Shown here piece after piece: positions 18,221 through 26,244 of a stretch of 64,000 nucleotides of DNA. Position numbers and translations under genes: made by a program. The stretch is taken from assembly GCF_000013645.1 (NCBI RefSeq), contig NC_007951.1, positions 1,922,001 to 1,986,000 on the forward strand, in the 5' to 3' direction. Below the pieces are notes generated by a model. The model made no database searches. It saw only the letters and a program-made list of their open reading frames with translations, and was not told where the DNA came from. The stretch comes from Paraburkholderia xenovorans LB400 (lineage in GTDB: Bacteria; Pseudomonadota; Gammaproteobacteria; Burkholderiales; Burkholderiaceae). Each line of letters opens with the position of its first letter. Position 1 is the stretch's first letter.

Positions 18221-19288
18221 ATGAAAAGATTTTTAATGGCATTAAATTTAGTTTTACTAAATAATGTGGCTATCGCTCAAAGCAGTGTAACTATTTATGG
18301 AAGCCTTGACGAAGGGATCACCTATGTTAGCAACGAGCATGGTGGCCATGCAGCAGTTGTTTCCCCTGTCGCTGTGCCGGACTTTTTCGGGTTTAGGGGT
18401 GTGGAAGATCTGGGCGGAGGGATGAAGGCGCTGTTTCGGCTGGAAACAGGCTTCAGAAGCAACAATGGGACAAACCTTGTAGCCGGGGATATGTTCAGCC
18501 GTGTCGCGATGGTTGGTTTGTCTTCTCCGTGGGGTGGGGTGACCTTGGGTCGCCAGTTCGACCTGACGAACGAGACGTTGATGCCGAATGCAAACGGCGT
18601 TCTGCAATACGCCTACTATTTGATGCATCCAGGAAATCTGGACAACATCGGCGTCACGGAAGTCAACAACTCGATCAAGTACTCGACGCCTGATTTCGGG
18701 GGATTATCGTTTGCCGTCGAGTATGGAATGGCAGATTCGACAACGCAACCTGGCCGGGTATTGAGTGTCGACGGGATATACAACCGGGGTCCGTTTCGGG
18801 TAGCTGCCGTATATAGCAGCTGGCATGACCGGAGTGTCGATCTTGCTACAACGCTTGGCTACTCGAGCTTCCTTGGACAGACGTTAGGTGGCGGAAAGTT
18901 GTTCACTGCAAAGAGCACAGATATCACGGGGATAGCAGGGCGCTACCAGGTGAGCCAATACGTTGCCATTCACGGGATGGTGACTCACATATCGTTTGAT
19001 GCTCCGCTCGGCTCCGCACATATGGCTACTGCAGAGGCAGGCGCGGATCTGTCGGTTTCGCCGTTTAATACCGTAACTATTGGGGGATATGTCTCTTCCT
19101 TGACTGGGACCCATTATCAGGAAATAGGGTTGGGAGATCTGTACAGTTTATCGAAGTCAACGATAGTGTATGCGCAGACGATCTATCAGCACGCGAACGG
19201 GCTTGGCCACCCGGCGATGCCGCTTCTGGCTCCATCTGACGACTCAAGTCAACTCATTTTCCGGATCGGCGTACACCACTTTTTCTGA
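18221..19288 (+). CDS. Gram-negative porin (OmpC/Omp38 type)
   Basis: This 355-residue trimeric outer-membrane porin has a signal peptide at about residues 1-19 (cleavage after AIA, mature start QSSVTIYGSLDEG) and then family landmarks FFGFRGVEDLGGGMKALF and the terminal strand RIGVHHFF ending in phenylalanine. The first 60 bases are unusually AT-rich with rare TTA codons compared with the rest of the gene. It probably supplies entry of the substrate carried by the preceding symporter. Confidence 0.93.
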   Translation: MKRFLMALNLVLLNNVAIAQSSVTIYGSLDEGITYVSNEHGGHAAVVSPVAVPDFFGFRGVEDLGGGMKALFRLETGFRSNNGTNLVAGDMFSRVAMVGLSSPWGGVTLGRQFDLTNETLMPNANGVLQYAYYLMHPGNLDNIGVTEVNNSIKYSTPDFGGLSFAVEYGMADSTTQPGRVLSVDGIYNRGPFRVAAVYSSWHDRSVDLATTLGYSSFLGQTLGGGKLFTAKSTDITGIAGRYQVSQYVAIHGMVTHISFDAPLGSAHMATAEAGADLSVSPFNTVTIGGYVSSLTGTHYQEIGLGDLYSLSKSTIVYAQTIYQHANGLGHPAMPLLAPSDDSSQLIFRIGVHHFF

Positions 19289-19519
19289 ACCCACTTGTAT
19301 CAGCCGTGACTCCGTTTTGACAGCGTCTTTTGCCGGGCGGCGGATCGCATGTCGGTGAGCCCAGCATTCGGCTCCGGGCCGGAAGATTGAACGTGGAAGG
19401 CACATTCGGCATCCTGTTGATCAACATAGATGTTTGGAGCACCATGTCAACACTTCAGACCAATTTGATGGTTTTCTCGTCGCCTGCTGAGGGGTTGCTG
19501 TGTACGGGGTCAAGTCAAT

Positions 19520-20776
19520 ATGCCGCAAAAGGACCTGTTAAGTCGGGAGGAAGTACTGACAAGGTTGAATATCAAGCCGGGGACACTTTACGCATACGTA
19601 AGCAGAGGCCTCATTCGCACCGTTCCCATCGAGAATGGGCGTCGAAAGCTGTACGTTCGTACCGACGTCGAGCGTGTCGGTAGTCGTAAAAGAGGCCGGG
19701 AGCCACGCGTCGCGACTGCGGAGTCGACAATGCGGTGGGGCGAGCCGGTGCTGTGTTCGGCAATCACGGAGATCACCACGGAAGGACCCGTCTATCGGAA
19801 CCGTCCTGCCATGGAGCTTGCACTTTCGGGGGTGTCGTTCGAATCGGTTGCACAGTTTCTCGTTACTGGAGTCTGGCAGGATCGCATAGGTATCTGGCCT
19901 GCTTTAAGCCTGCCCGACGACGTGATGCTGCTCGTCGATGCGTATGCGGGGCACCTGGCCGCAGCCGACGTTGGGGCGCTGTTTGGCATGCTCGCGTTTG
20001 CCCTCGGAATGCAGGGCCGTGGCGCGACGGAGGTGGCGGACGGCGGAACAATGCGTGGTGCACGCCAACTGATCCAGGCAATGGCGGGTTGTATGGGTTT
20101 CCTTGGGCCGCAACGTCGATTCGTCACCCCAAACGAAGATGAAAGCATCGCGGCGTTCTTGTTGCGTGCTGCGGGTGGGGGACAAAGCCGGCCGGACAGC
20201 ACGCGGATCATGAATTCGGCCCTTGTTCTCCTCGCTGATCACGAGCTCGCGCCCGCAACGTTTGCAGCGCGTATTGCGGCGTCTACAAACGCTGATCTTT
20301 TCAACTGCGTGGCAACCGCAATCGGATCTCAGGAAGGGTCATCGACAGGCACCTCGACTCGAAACATCGAGACATTACTGCTGCCCCGTGTAGTAACGAC
20401 GGATCAGGAAAGACGTTTAGATCTCGTACGCGAATACGGTGCCAGTCTCTTCGGCTTCAATTATCCCCTTTACCCGGCGGGCGATCCTCGCGCCCGACTG
20501 CTGCTCGAGCTGATCTCCGGTTTGGGATCGCCATCCGACGAAACGGCCTCGCTACTCGAATTTCTTGAGCTCGCAAGGAGCGGTCTGGAAGCCTATCCGG
20601 GTGTGGCTATCGCGCTGGTTGCGCTGACCCGGGCGCTCGGATTGCCGGACGGAGCGGCAATCGCGATATGGATCATCAGCCGTACCGCAGGGTGGGCGGC
20701 GCACGTACTGGAACAGCGTACCCAGGCTTTTCTGTTGCGGCCGCGAGCGAAGCACATTGAGGTGGCACGAATGTGA
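19520..20776 (+). CDS. HTH-citrate synthase-like protein lacking catalytic residues
   Basis: This 418-residue protein starts with a MerR-like helix-turn-helix (residues 7-47: LSREEVLTRLNIKPGTLYAY), followed by a citrate-synthase fold (about 70-410). ADHE (H241), PLYPAGDPRA and RTAGWAAHVLEQ align with citrate synthases. The three catalytic positions do not. The histidine of GPxHGG is T276 (SSTGTS), that of GFGH is N314 (FGFNYPLYP), and the aspartate of NVDF is A363 (PGVAI). It should therefore be inactive as a synthase and is better read as a ligand-sensing DNA-binding protein for the adjacent aromatic-acid genes. That role is inference. Confidence 0.85.
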   Translation: MPQKDLLSREEVLTRLNIKPGTLYAYVSRGLIRTVPIENGRRKLYVRTDVERVGSRKRGREPRVATAESTMRWGEPVLCSAITEITTEGPVYRNRPAMELALSGVSFESVAQFLVTGVWQDRIGIWPALSLPDDVMLLVDAYAGHLAAADVGALFGMLAFALGMQGRGATEVADGGTMRGARQLIQAMAGCMGFLGPQRRFVTPNEDESIAAFLLRAAGGGQSRPDSTRIMNSALVLLADHELAPATFAARIAASTNADLFNCVATAIGSQEGSSTGTSTRNIETLLLPRVVTTDQERRLDLVREYGASLFGFNYPLYPAGDPRARLLLELISGLGSPSDETASLLEFLELARSGLEAYPGVAIALVALTRALGLPDGAAIAIWIISRTAGWAAHVLEQRTQAFLLRPRAKHIEVARM

Positions 20777-20806
20777 TCCCGAGAATGGGGCGACGACTCA
20801 TTTGGA

Positions 20807-20875
20807 TTTCGCGAAGCGAAGAAGGTTCGGACCAGGACTCAGCTCATTGAACTGGCGGTGGCTTCGTCGCACTAG
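20807..20875 (+). pseudogene. tetR N-terminal fragment
   Basis: The frame reads FREAKKVRTRTQLIELAVAS then a stop. It matches the start of the TetR gene at 59587 (LRELKKDRTRTQLLEAALEL), with 19 identical bases at 20827-20845 and 59613-59631. It is a remnant that lost everything after the first helix. Confidence 0.5.
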
Positions 20876-21097
20876 TCGAATGCGACCCGCAACGCAGCGG
20901 CTCGCCGTCTGGCTCTGATCCAATGAAGCCCGATCAGGCGTGCCGGACGGTTCGACTGGCGCACCTGAAACATCGGGTCTTTACTAATGCGTTCAACGTG
21001 CCGATCGCGGACAAACAGCCGTGCATGTTCGTTGAACCCGGCGTGACCGAATAGTTGCAGTCGATGGTCGCGCACTGATGCGCGGGAACCGTTCGGC
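20876..21097. other. unassigned stretch before the terminator
   Basis: One plus-strand frame stays open to a TAG at 21052-21054, and a strong terminator follows, so this may be the 3' end of a lost gene. I recognise no domain in it. Confidence 0.3.
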
Positions 21098-21129
21098 GCG
21101 TCGTCCTTCGGGGGCGACGCGTTTTTTTT
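21098..21129 (+). terminator. strong intrinsic terminator
   Basis: GCGTCGTCC pairs with the run ending GGCGACGC around a TTCG-type loop (about 9 bp including one G-T pair), followed directly by eight T residues at 21122-21129. The gene it served is gone or unrecognised. Confidence 0.85.
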
Positions 21130-21395
21130 GTGCGCCCAGCATGGGCGCACTCTTGTGGGGGCAAGTCCCACCGTAAGTTGACCACAGCGAACGAAGCGAA
21201 GCGCAACTGCGTGAGGGTGACTGCCGGTGTGGTCCAGCAGCGGGATCAAGGTGCGCCGCAGGGCGGGCCGCTAGCCCCGGCAACAACATAGCAAACTCGT
21301 GGGTAAGATGGGGCCTTCGCATATCGAGGGAGTGTCTGGCGCCATGGTCCAGAGAATGTCCTGCCATTGATGCGGTTCTCGTGCTTGAGGCCGTT
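21130..21395 (+). mobile_element. 5' fragment of a group II intron
   Basis: Starting exactly after the T tract, GTGCGCCCA, GCA and TGGGCGCAC form the hairpin typical of the 5' end of many bacterial group II introns. It is followed by GTGGGGGCAAGTCCCAC and an AGCGAACGAAGCGAAGCG-like domain I segment. No reverse transcriptase follows; the intron is cut short by the recombinase module. Insertion just 3' of a terminator is the known habit of class C introns. The right limit is approximate. Confidence 0.55.
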
Positions 21396-21422
21396 TGCTC
21401 CCGCTAACAGGGAGCCCAATCG

Positions 21423-21602
21423 ATGACACGGGGACGACGCAAACACTGGCGAGTACGTCTCGCTTTCGAGCCGAACCGCTATTCCAGCGAACAACTGGAG
21501 AAGACCTACGAGCAACTCAGTCCGGTCGATGCCCGAAGCACGAGGCGCTTATCGGATGCAAAGCCGGCAATGGCGATGGCCGTGAAGCGAGCGAAACGAT
21601 GA
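21423..21602 (+). CDS. small basic protein coupled to the serine recombinase
   Basis: This 59-residue basic ORF begins MTRGRRKHWRVRLAFEPNRY, continues SSEQLEKTYEQLSP and ends in a 4-base ATGA overlap with the recombinase start, so the two are probably translationally coupled. The central part is predicted helical. Such small upstream ORFs accompany some recombinase-family genes. The function is unknown; a DNA-binding accessory factor would fit its charge. Confidence 0.6.
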   Translation: MTRGRRKHWRVRLAFEPNRYSSEQLEKTYEQLSPVDARSTRRLSDAKPAMAMAVKRAKR

Positions 21603-23524
21603 GCAATGCTGCCATGGTCGCGCTTTACGCGCGGGTGTCATCCGAGCAACAAAGCAAACGCGGCACGATAGACAGCCAGATCGCCGCATTGAAAGAGCGA
21701 ATTCAGGCCGATGGTGCGCAGATTGTGGAGGACATGTGCTTCGTTGACGCTGGAGTCAGCGGTGCAACGCTGGTCAGGCCACACCTGGAGCGACTTCGCG
21801 ACGCTGCCGCGTTCGGGACGATCGATCGGCTGTACATTCTCTCGCCGGACCGCCTGGCGCGCAAATATGCGCACCAGGCACTGCTGATGGAGGAGCTTTC
21901 CTCGTGCGGCGTGCAGGTGGTGTTTCTCAATCACGCTATTGGCACGACGCCGGAAGAGTCGTTGTTGCTGCAGATGCAAGGCATGATTGCAGAATACGAG
22001 CGGGCAAAGATCGGAGAGCGTAACCGCCGCGGCAAGCTTCACGGAGCGAAACGCGGTACCGTCAATGTGCTGTCAGGGGCGCCTTACGGATACCGCTATA
22101 TCCGAAGACAGCTCGACGGGACGCCAGCGCGGTACGTCATCGAACTACCGCAGGCGGCCACGGTGAAGGCGATCTTCGAGTGGGTTGGGCTAGAGCGCCT
22201 GAGCCTCGGAGACGTGATACGCCGGCTTGGCGAGGCGGGCATCGTGACGGCATCGGGCAAGCCGTACTGGGACCGCAGCGTGGTATGGGGCATCCTGCGC
22301 AATCCGGCTTACATGGGGCGGGCCGCGTTCGGCAAAACCCAGGTGTGCGATCATCAGGTGCGCGTGCGTGCGCAGCGCCACAGCGCTGATGTGCCCCGGA
22401 AACCGTATTCAGCGAAACGCGCCGACCGACAGCAGTGGATCGAAATTCCGGTGCCGGCGATCGTTAGCGAAGCACTGTTTGAAATCGTTCAGGAACAGCT
22501 TGCCGAGAACCGCAAGCTGGCACGCCAGCGCCGGGATAATGCGCCGCTTCGCCTGCTGCAGGGGCTCACTGTTTGCGGACACTGCCGTTACGCCTACTAC
22601 GCGAAGAAAGTGAGCAAGTCTGCGGCCAAGGGACATCAGCGCGATTACGCTTATTACCGCTGCGTTGGAACCGACGCCTACCGGTTCGGCGGCGAACGTA
22701 TCTGCGACACCCTGCAGGTGCGGACAGACAAGCTCGATGAGCTGGTATGGCATCAGGTCGTGGAATTGCTCAGACATCCCGATCGACTGAAAGAAGAGTA
22801 TGAACGTCGACTCGACGTGATGGAGCGTAGCGAAAAACATGGCTTCGATACTGGCAGTCTGGAAAAGCAGCGGATTCAGCTCGAAAAGGGCAAATCGCGA
22901 CTGATCGACGGCTACGCCGACGGTATCATCGACAAGGCCGACTTCGAGCCAAGGATGCAGCAATTGAAGAGCCGGCTCGAACAGATTGAAGAGCAGATCC
23001 AGGAATCGCGGCGCCACGGAGCAATGCAAAGCGAGCTGTTTCTCGTCATCAGCCGGCTTGAGGAATTTGCAGCCGCTGTCACCGAAAAGCTGGATGCGAT
23101 TGACCTTGAAACGAAACGCAAGATCGTTCTGGGCCTGGTCAAGCGCGTAGAAATCCACAAGGACGAGATCGTCGTTGTGTTTCGTGTCGATCCGCAACCG
23201 CCGGTTCTCGGCAGCGAAAATTCGGATAACTCAGACGATGGAGCGAAAAGTATGCAACATTGTAGGCGGCGTAATCAGTCCTTTGCTGGCCAACCTGCAC
23301 CTACAATTGGGGTCTGCGGGGAAAACAGCCGGTGCTTTCGGGGAACTGGCGATTGGGACGAACGGTGTACTGACTACTCTCTCGGCACCGATGCTGGCGT
23401 CGTTGGAGCGATGAACTCTTGGGGGAGAGCCCGCGTAATATCGCTCCTGTCTAGTCCTGCATGCCGCATTGCCGAACTGTTGGCCGCATGGCTTATTCGC
23501 GCGCGTTTCCGAGCGATGCACTGA
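21599..23524 (+). CDS. large serine recombinase, 3' end probably altered
   Basis: This 641-residue protein has the resolvase catalytic domain at 1-150 (ALYARVSSEQQ with the nucleophilic serine; LSPDRLARKYAHQ), a recombinase domain (VWGILRNPAYMGRAAFG, about 215-235), a zinc ribbon (VCGHC...YYRC...IC, about 320-375) and a coiled coil (about 400-490). After about residue 545 the frame runs through a reverse-transcriptase scrap and a displaced lrgB tail, so the last 95 or so residues are not native. The ATG at 21599 overlaps the small ORF stop. It is likely the integrase of a mobile module inserted in the intron remnant. Confidence 0.8.
   Translation: MSNAAMVALYARVSSEQQSKRGTIDSQIAALKERIQADGAQIVEDMCFVDAGVSGATLVRPHLERLRDAAAFGTIDRLYILSPDRLARKYAHQALLMEELSSCGVQVVFLNHAIGTTPEESLLLQMQGMIAEYERAKIGERNRRGKLHGAKRGTVNVLSGAPYGYRYIRRQLDGTPARYVIELPQAATVKAIFEWVGLERLSLGDVIRRLGEAGIVTASGKPYWDRSVVWGILRNPAYMGRAAFGKTQVCDHQVRVRAQRHSADVPRKPYSAKRADRQQWIEIPVPAIVSEALFEIVQEQLAENRKLARQRRDNAPLRLLQGLTVCGHCRYAYYAKKVSKSAAKGHQRDYAYYRCVGTDAYRFGGERICDTLQVRTDKLDELVWHQVVELLRHPDRLKEEYERRLDVMERSEKHGFDTGSLEKQRIQLEKGKSRLIDGYADGIIDKADFEPRMQQLKSRLEQIEEQIQESRRHGAMQSELFLVISRLEEFAAAVTEKLDAIDLETKRKIVLGLVKRVEIHKDEIVVVFRVDPQPPVLGSENSDNSDDGAKSMQHCRRRNQSFAGQPAPTIGVCGENSRCFRGTGDWDERCTDYSLGTDAGVVGAMNSWGRARVISLLSSPACRIAELLAAWLIRARFRAMH
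23265..23311 (+). pseudogene. group II intron reverse-transcriptase scrap
   Basis: The frame reads GGVISPLLANLHLQL, the conserved block of group II intron reverse transcriptases, and is cut on both sides. It lies between the recombinase gene and the lrgB tail and marks an old intron insertion and deletion. Confidence 0.6.
23322..23414 (+). pseudogene. lrgB: displaced 3' tail of an lrgB gene
   Basis: The 30-codon frame begins KTAGAFGELAIGTNGVLTTL and reaches its stop at 23412-23414. It closely matches the last 31 residues of the intact LrgB encoded at 52132-52854 (TAGAFGGLAIGMNGVLTALL). The rest of this second lrgB copy is missing. Confidence 0.7.
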
Positions 23525-24338
23525 TGCCCTGAGCCGTCTGCTCGACGGCGCGGATGAATGCGGTCTGCGCACGCGGGCCGTCAGGAAAGAGAGGATATAT
23601 CATCGAAATCCCGACTGATCCTACCGGATAGCCGTTTGCGTCGAGAACCGGCGCCGCAATACAGCACAACTGCGGATTGGCCTCGCCATTGTCATATGCG
23701 AGGCCTTCTTCGACGGTCCGGGCCAGTTCCAGCCGGAGCATTTCCGGCGTGGTCAGCGTTGTGGGTGTGTGTTCCCGGAATGTAATCCTGTCGATTAGCC
23801 GGTTGCGCTCGTTTTCGGGCAGGTGGGCGAGGATCGCCTTGCCTACCCCGGTGCAATACAGCGGTTCCCAGTCACCGGCGGTCTGTCTGACGGAAACCAC
23901 ATTGTCCGCGGGCATCACCTCAATCAGGACGACACGGTCGTCCTGCAGTACCGCCAGATGCGAGGTCTGCTTCGTCATGACCGACAGCTTCTTCAGAAAC
24001 GGGCGAGCAACTTCGACCAGCGACGCATCGGTGCGTACCATCCGGCTCCACGCCGACAAGGTCGGGCCAGGCGTATAGGTCTTCAGTGCCGCGTCCTTGA
24101 CGACGAGACCCGTGCGTTCGAGGGTGTTGAGAAAGCGGAAGGCCGAACTCTTGTCGATGTCGAAATGTGATGCCACTTCGTTCAGCCTCTTCGGCCGTCC
24201 GGCCTTAAGGATGTACTCGAAGATGGACAATCCCTTGTCCAGCGACTGGATGATGGTGGTGTCCGGCTTTGCGCCAGCGACCGCCTCGTCGGGCGGCACG
24301 CTCGCGGAAGCCGGATTTTTCCTGGCGGCGCGCGGCAT
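23493..24338 (-). CDS. IclR-family transcriptional regulator
   Basis: This 281-residue protein has an IclR winged helix at about 30-90 (QSLDKGLSIFEYILKAGRPK, then FDIDKSSAFRFLNTLERTGLV) and an effector domain with YCTGVGKAILAHLPENE and GEANPQLCCIAAPVLDANG. A proline- and alanine-rich tail precedes the helix-turn-helix. It is the last gene of the minus-strand VOC-RidA-MFS set, 90 bases after the MFS gene, and is the likely controller of that set through the palindrome at 26723. Confidence 0.9.
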   Translation of the reverse strand: MPRAARKNPASASVPPDEAVAGAKPDTTIIQSLDKGLSIFEYILKAGRPKRLNEVASHFDIDKSSAFRFLNTLERTGLVVKDAALKTYTPGPTLSAWSRMVRTDASLVEVARPFLKKLSVMTKQTSHLAVLQDDRVVLIEVMPADNVVSVRQTAGDWEPLYCTGVGKAILAHLPENERNRLIDRITFREHTPTTLTTPEMLRLELARTVEEGLAYDNGEANPQLCCIAAPVLDANGYPVGSVGISMIYPLFPDGPRAQTAFIRAVEQTAQGISASLGNARE

Positions 24339-24428
24339 GGTTCAGGTTGACAATAGATCAATGATGTCGTCGATTATCTCCCCTATGACTGGCGGACGCA
24401 AATGCCCTGCCAGTGCCGCCGCGCCTGG

Positions 24429-25682
24429 CTAGGGGTTGGCGCTTCCCTGCACCATGGCTGCGTTGTGCGCGAGCCCGAGCGCGCGGTAACCGCCGCGTCG
24501 TCTGAAGACGAGGTAGAGCGCGAGAAAGCAGACGCAGAGAACGGCCGGCAATACTGCGAGCGCCCTGAGCGCGCCAGTAGGCCCGAAGCGGTCGAGGTTG
24601 CGGCCGATGACCGGCAGCGCCAACGCAATCGACAGGAATCCCCCGCCGCCCATCAGGCCAAGACACAGCGACCCGCCTTTGGGAAATCGTTCGGACGTAA
24701 TACCGAGCATCGTCGGCCAGAAGAGCGACTTGCCGATACCGAACAACGTGGCGGCCGCGAACGCGATGATGACAGGGGCGCCGCTGCGCAGCGAGCCGAG
24801 CGTCCACAGTCCTGTCGCGCACAGTGCGCTGCACGCCAACAGCGCGAGGAACGGCGAGCGATGCACGAAACGGCCGGCCACTGCGCGCATCACGAAGACC
24901 AGCCCGGCCGTGTACGCGAGGAACATGATGCCGTCGAGTCCTGTCAGCGCCTTCATGATGGCCGGAAACCACTGGTCGGCGCCGAGTTCGGTAATGGCGG
25001 TCAGCCACATCAGGCAGAACATCACGACGAATAGCGGATTGACGGCCTCCGCTGCCATCTGGCGCATCGAAACCCGGTTCGCGGCCCGCTCCGTGGGAGG
25101 GAAAGGCTGATTCCACGATATTGCCATATAGACAATCGTCGGAATCACGATGGTGGAGAGCTTCAGTTGCCAGCTCGCGCCGAGTTGTGACAGCGCGAGC
25201 GCAGCCAGTCCTCCCACGATCATGCCTGCCGGCCATCCCGCGTGCAGTGCGTTGAGCTGGGTAGTCTTCCGGTCACTGTACAAGGTGGAGACGAGCGGGT
25301 TCACGACGCCTTCCACGAGTCCCTGGCTGAGCCCCATCAGGAGGAAGCCGAGATAAAGCAGCGTGGTGCCGGGCTGCGAGAAGATCGAGTCGGCGTGCGT
25401 CGTCGGGTGCGGCGCGCAGAGGATCACCACCACGCTGGCGATGAAGCCGAAGCCGGACAGTTTGTACAGGCGCCGCATCCCGATCAGGTCGACCACCAGG
25501 CCGCTGACGAAGATCGATGCCGTGAATCCGAAGAAGGCCGGTCCCCAGATATAGCCCATCTGCTCCGCCGTCAGCCGGAACGTCTCGCGCAGCGGTCCTT
25601 CGATGTCACCGCGAATCGTGAAGACGAGCGCGGTCGTCAGCATCGACGTGAAGCTGGCAACGAAAAGCCGGTTCCGGTTCAT
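24429..25682 (-). CDS. MFS transporter
   Basis: This 417-residue protein has about 12 hydrophobic helices; the first reads FVASFTSMLTTALVFTIRG. Loop motif VVDLIGMRRLYKL takes the place of the classic GxxxDRxGRR. It resembles sugar/organic acid MFS proteins of the FucP-like type, but the substrate is not evident. Its ATG overlaps the stop of the RidA gene by 4 bases, so the pair is translationally coupled. Confidence 0.88.
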   Translation of the reverse strand: MNRNRLFVASFTSMLTTALVFTIRGDIEGPLRETFRLTAEQMGYIWGPAFFGFTASIFVSGLVVDLIGMRRLYKLSGFGFIASVVVILCAPHPTTHADSIFSQPGTTLLYLGFLLMGLSQGLVEGVVNPLVSTLYSDRKTTQLNALHAGWPAGMIVGGLAALALSQLGASWQLKLSTIVIPTIVYMAISWNQPFPPTERAANRVSMRQMAAEAVNPLFVVMFCLMWLTAITELGADQWFPAIMKALTGLDGIMFLAYTAGLVFVMRAVAGRFVHRSPFLALLACSALCATGLWTLGSLRSGAPVIIAFAAATLFGIGKSLFWPTMLGITSERFPKGGSLCLGLMGGGGFLSIALALPVIGRNLDRFGPTGALRALAVLPAVLCVCFLALYLVFRRRGGYRALGLAHNAAMVQGSANP

Positions 25683-26197
25683 GTGCCACTCCGTTCGTCG
25701 TCGAGAATCTGCGCGAAGAAGCCGAGCATGACCGGTGCGTCGAGCGGCATCACGTGATGTCCGAGCGCGGTGCGCGCGTGCAGTCCACGGCGGCCGAGCG
25801 CTTCGTGCAGGAGTTCCGACGCTGCGTCCAGCACCTCCGGCATCGCGTCGAATCCTGCCACGCAGCCTACGTGTCCATCAAGGCGAATCAGCCGGACGCG
25901 GTCGATTGAGCCGGTCGCCTGCGCGAGTTGCGCGAGCCCGTTCAGTGCGCACAGACGGGCGGCCGCAATGCCATCCTCAACAGTCAGCGTTTCTCCGAGG
26001 CGTCCGGCATAGCGCAAGCTGCCGTTTTTGAACGGCAACTGGAACGACGTCGTGACCAGGTCGCCGTATCGCGACCATGGCTGATAGCTGCCGACGGCTG
26101 CGGGTGGCGGCGGGAGTTCGATCTGCCGGGCAGCCAGACGCCCGGACGGAAGGTCATCGAAGGCGGCTAAAGCCGCGATATCGGCAGGATGATTCAT
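25679..26197 (-). CDS. RidA (YjgF/YER057c)-family protein
   Basis: This 172-residue protein has a RidA-like core (about 40-165): RYGDLVTTSFQLPFKNGSLR, RLGETLTVEDGIAAARLCAL and a C-terminal LGHHVMPLDAPVML segment. The ATG at 26197 has AAGGAG upstream. It is longer than canonical RidA (about 130) because of a 35-residue lead. Family members deaminate reactive imines or act as chorismatase/lyase relatives in catabolic clusters. The arginine that binds carboxylate in canonical RidA is not clearly placed, so its activity is uncertain. Confidence 0.8.
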   Translation of the reverse strand: MNHPADIAALAAFDDLPSGRLAARQIELPPPPAAVGSYQPWSRYGDLVTTSFQLPFKNGSLRYAGRLGETLTVEDGIAAARLCALNGLAQLAQATGSIDRVRLIRLDGHVGCVAGFDAMPEVLDAASELLHEALGRRGLHARTALGHHVMPLDAPVMLGFFAQILDDERSGT

Positions 26198-26244
26198 GCG
26201 TGTTGTCTCCTTCATGTGTTGAATGGCGGTACGGCTGCAGCCGG

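Noticed and set aside
21251..21295. GAPQGGPLAP frame resembling a group II reverse-transcriptase motif
   Set aside because: Only ten residues followed by a stop; it may equally be part of intron RNA domain I, so it is not listed as a gene fragment.
24598..25757. Long plus-strand frames opposite the MFS gene
   Set aside because: They mirror the GC-rich codon structure of the minus-strand gene and show no domains; shadows.
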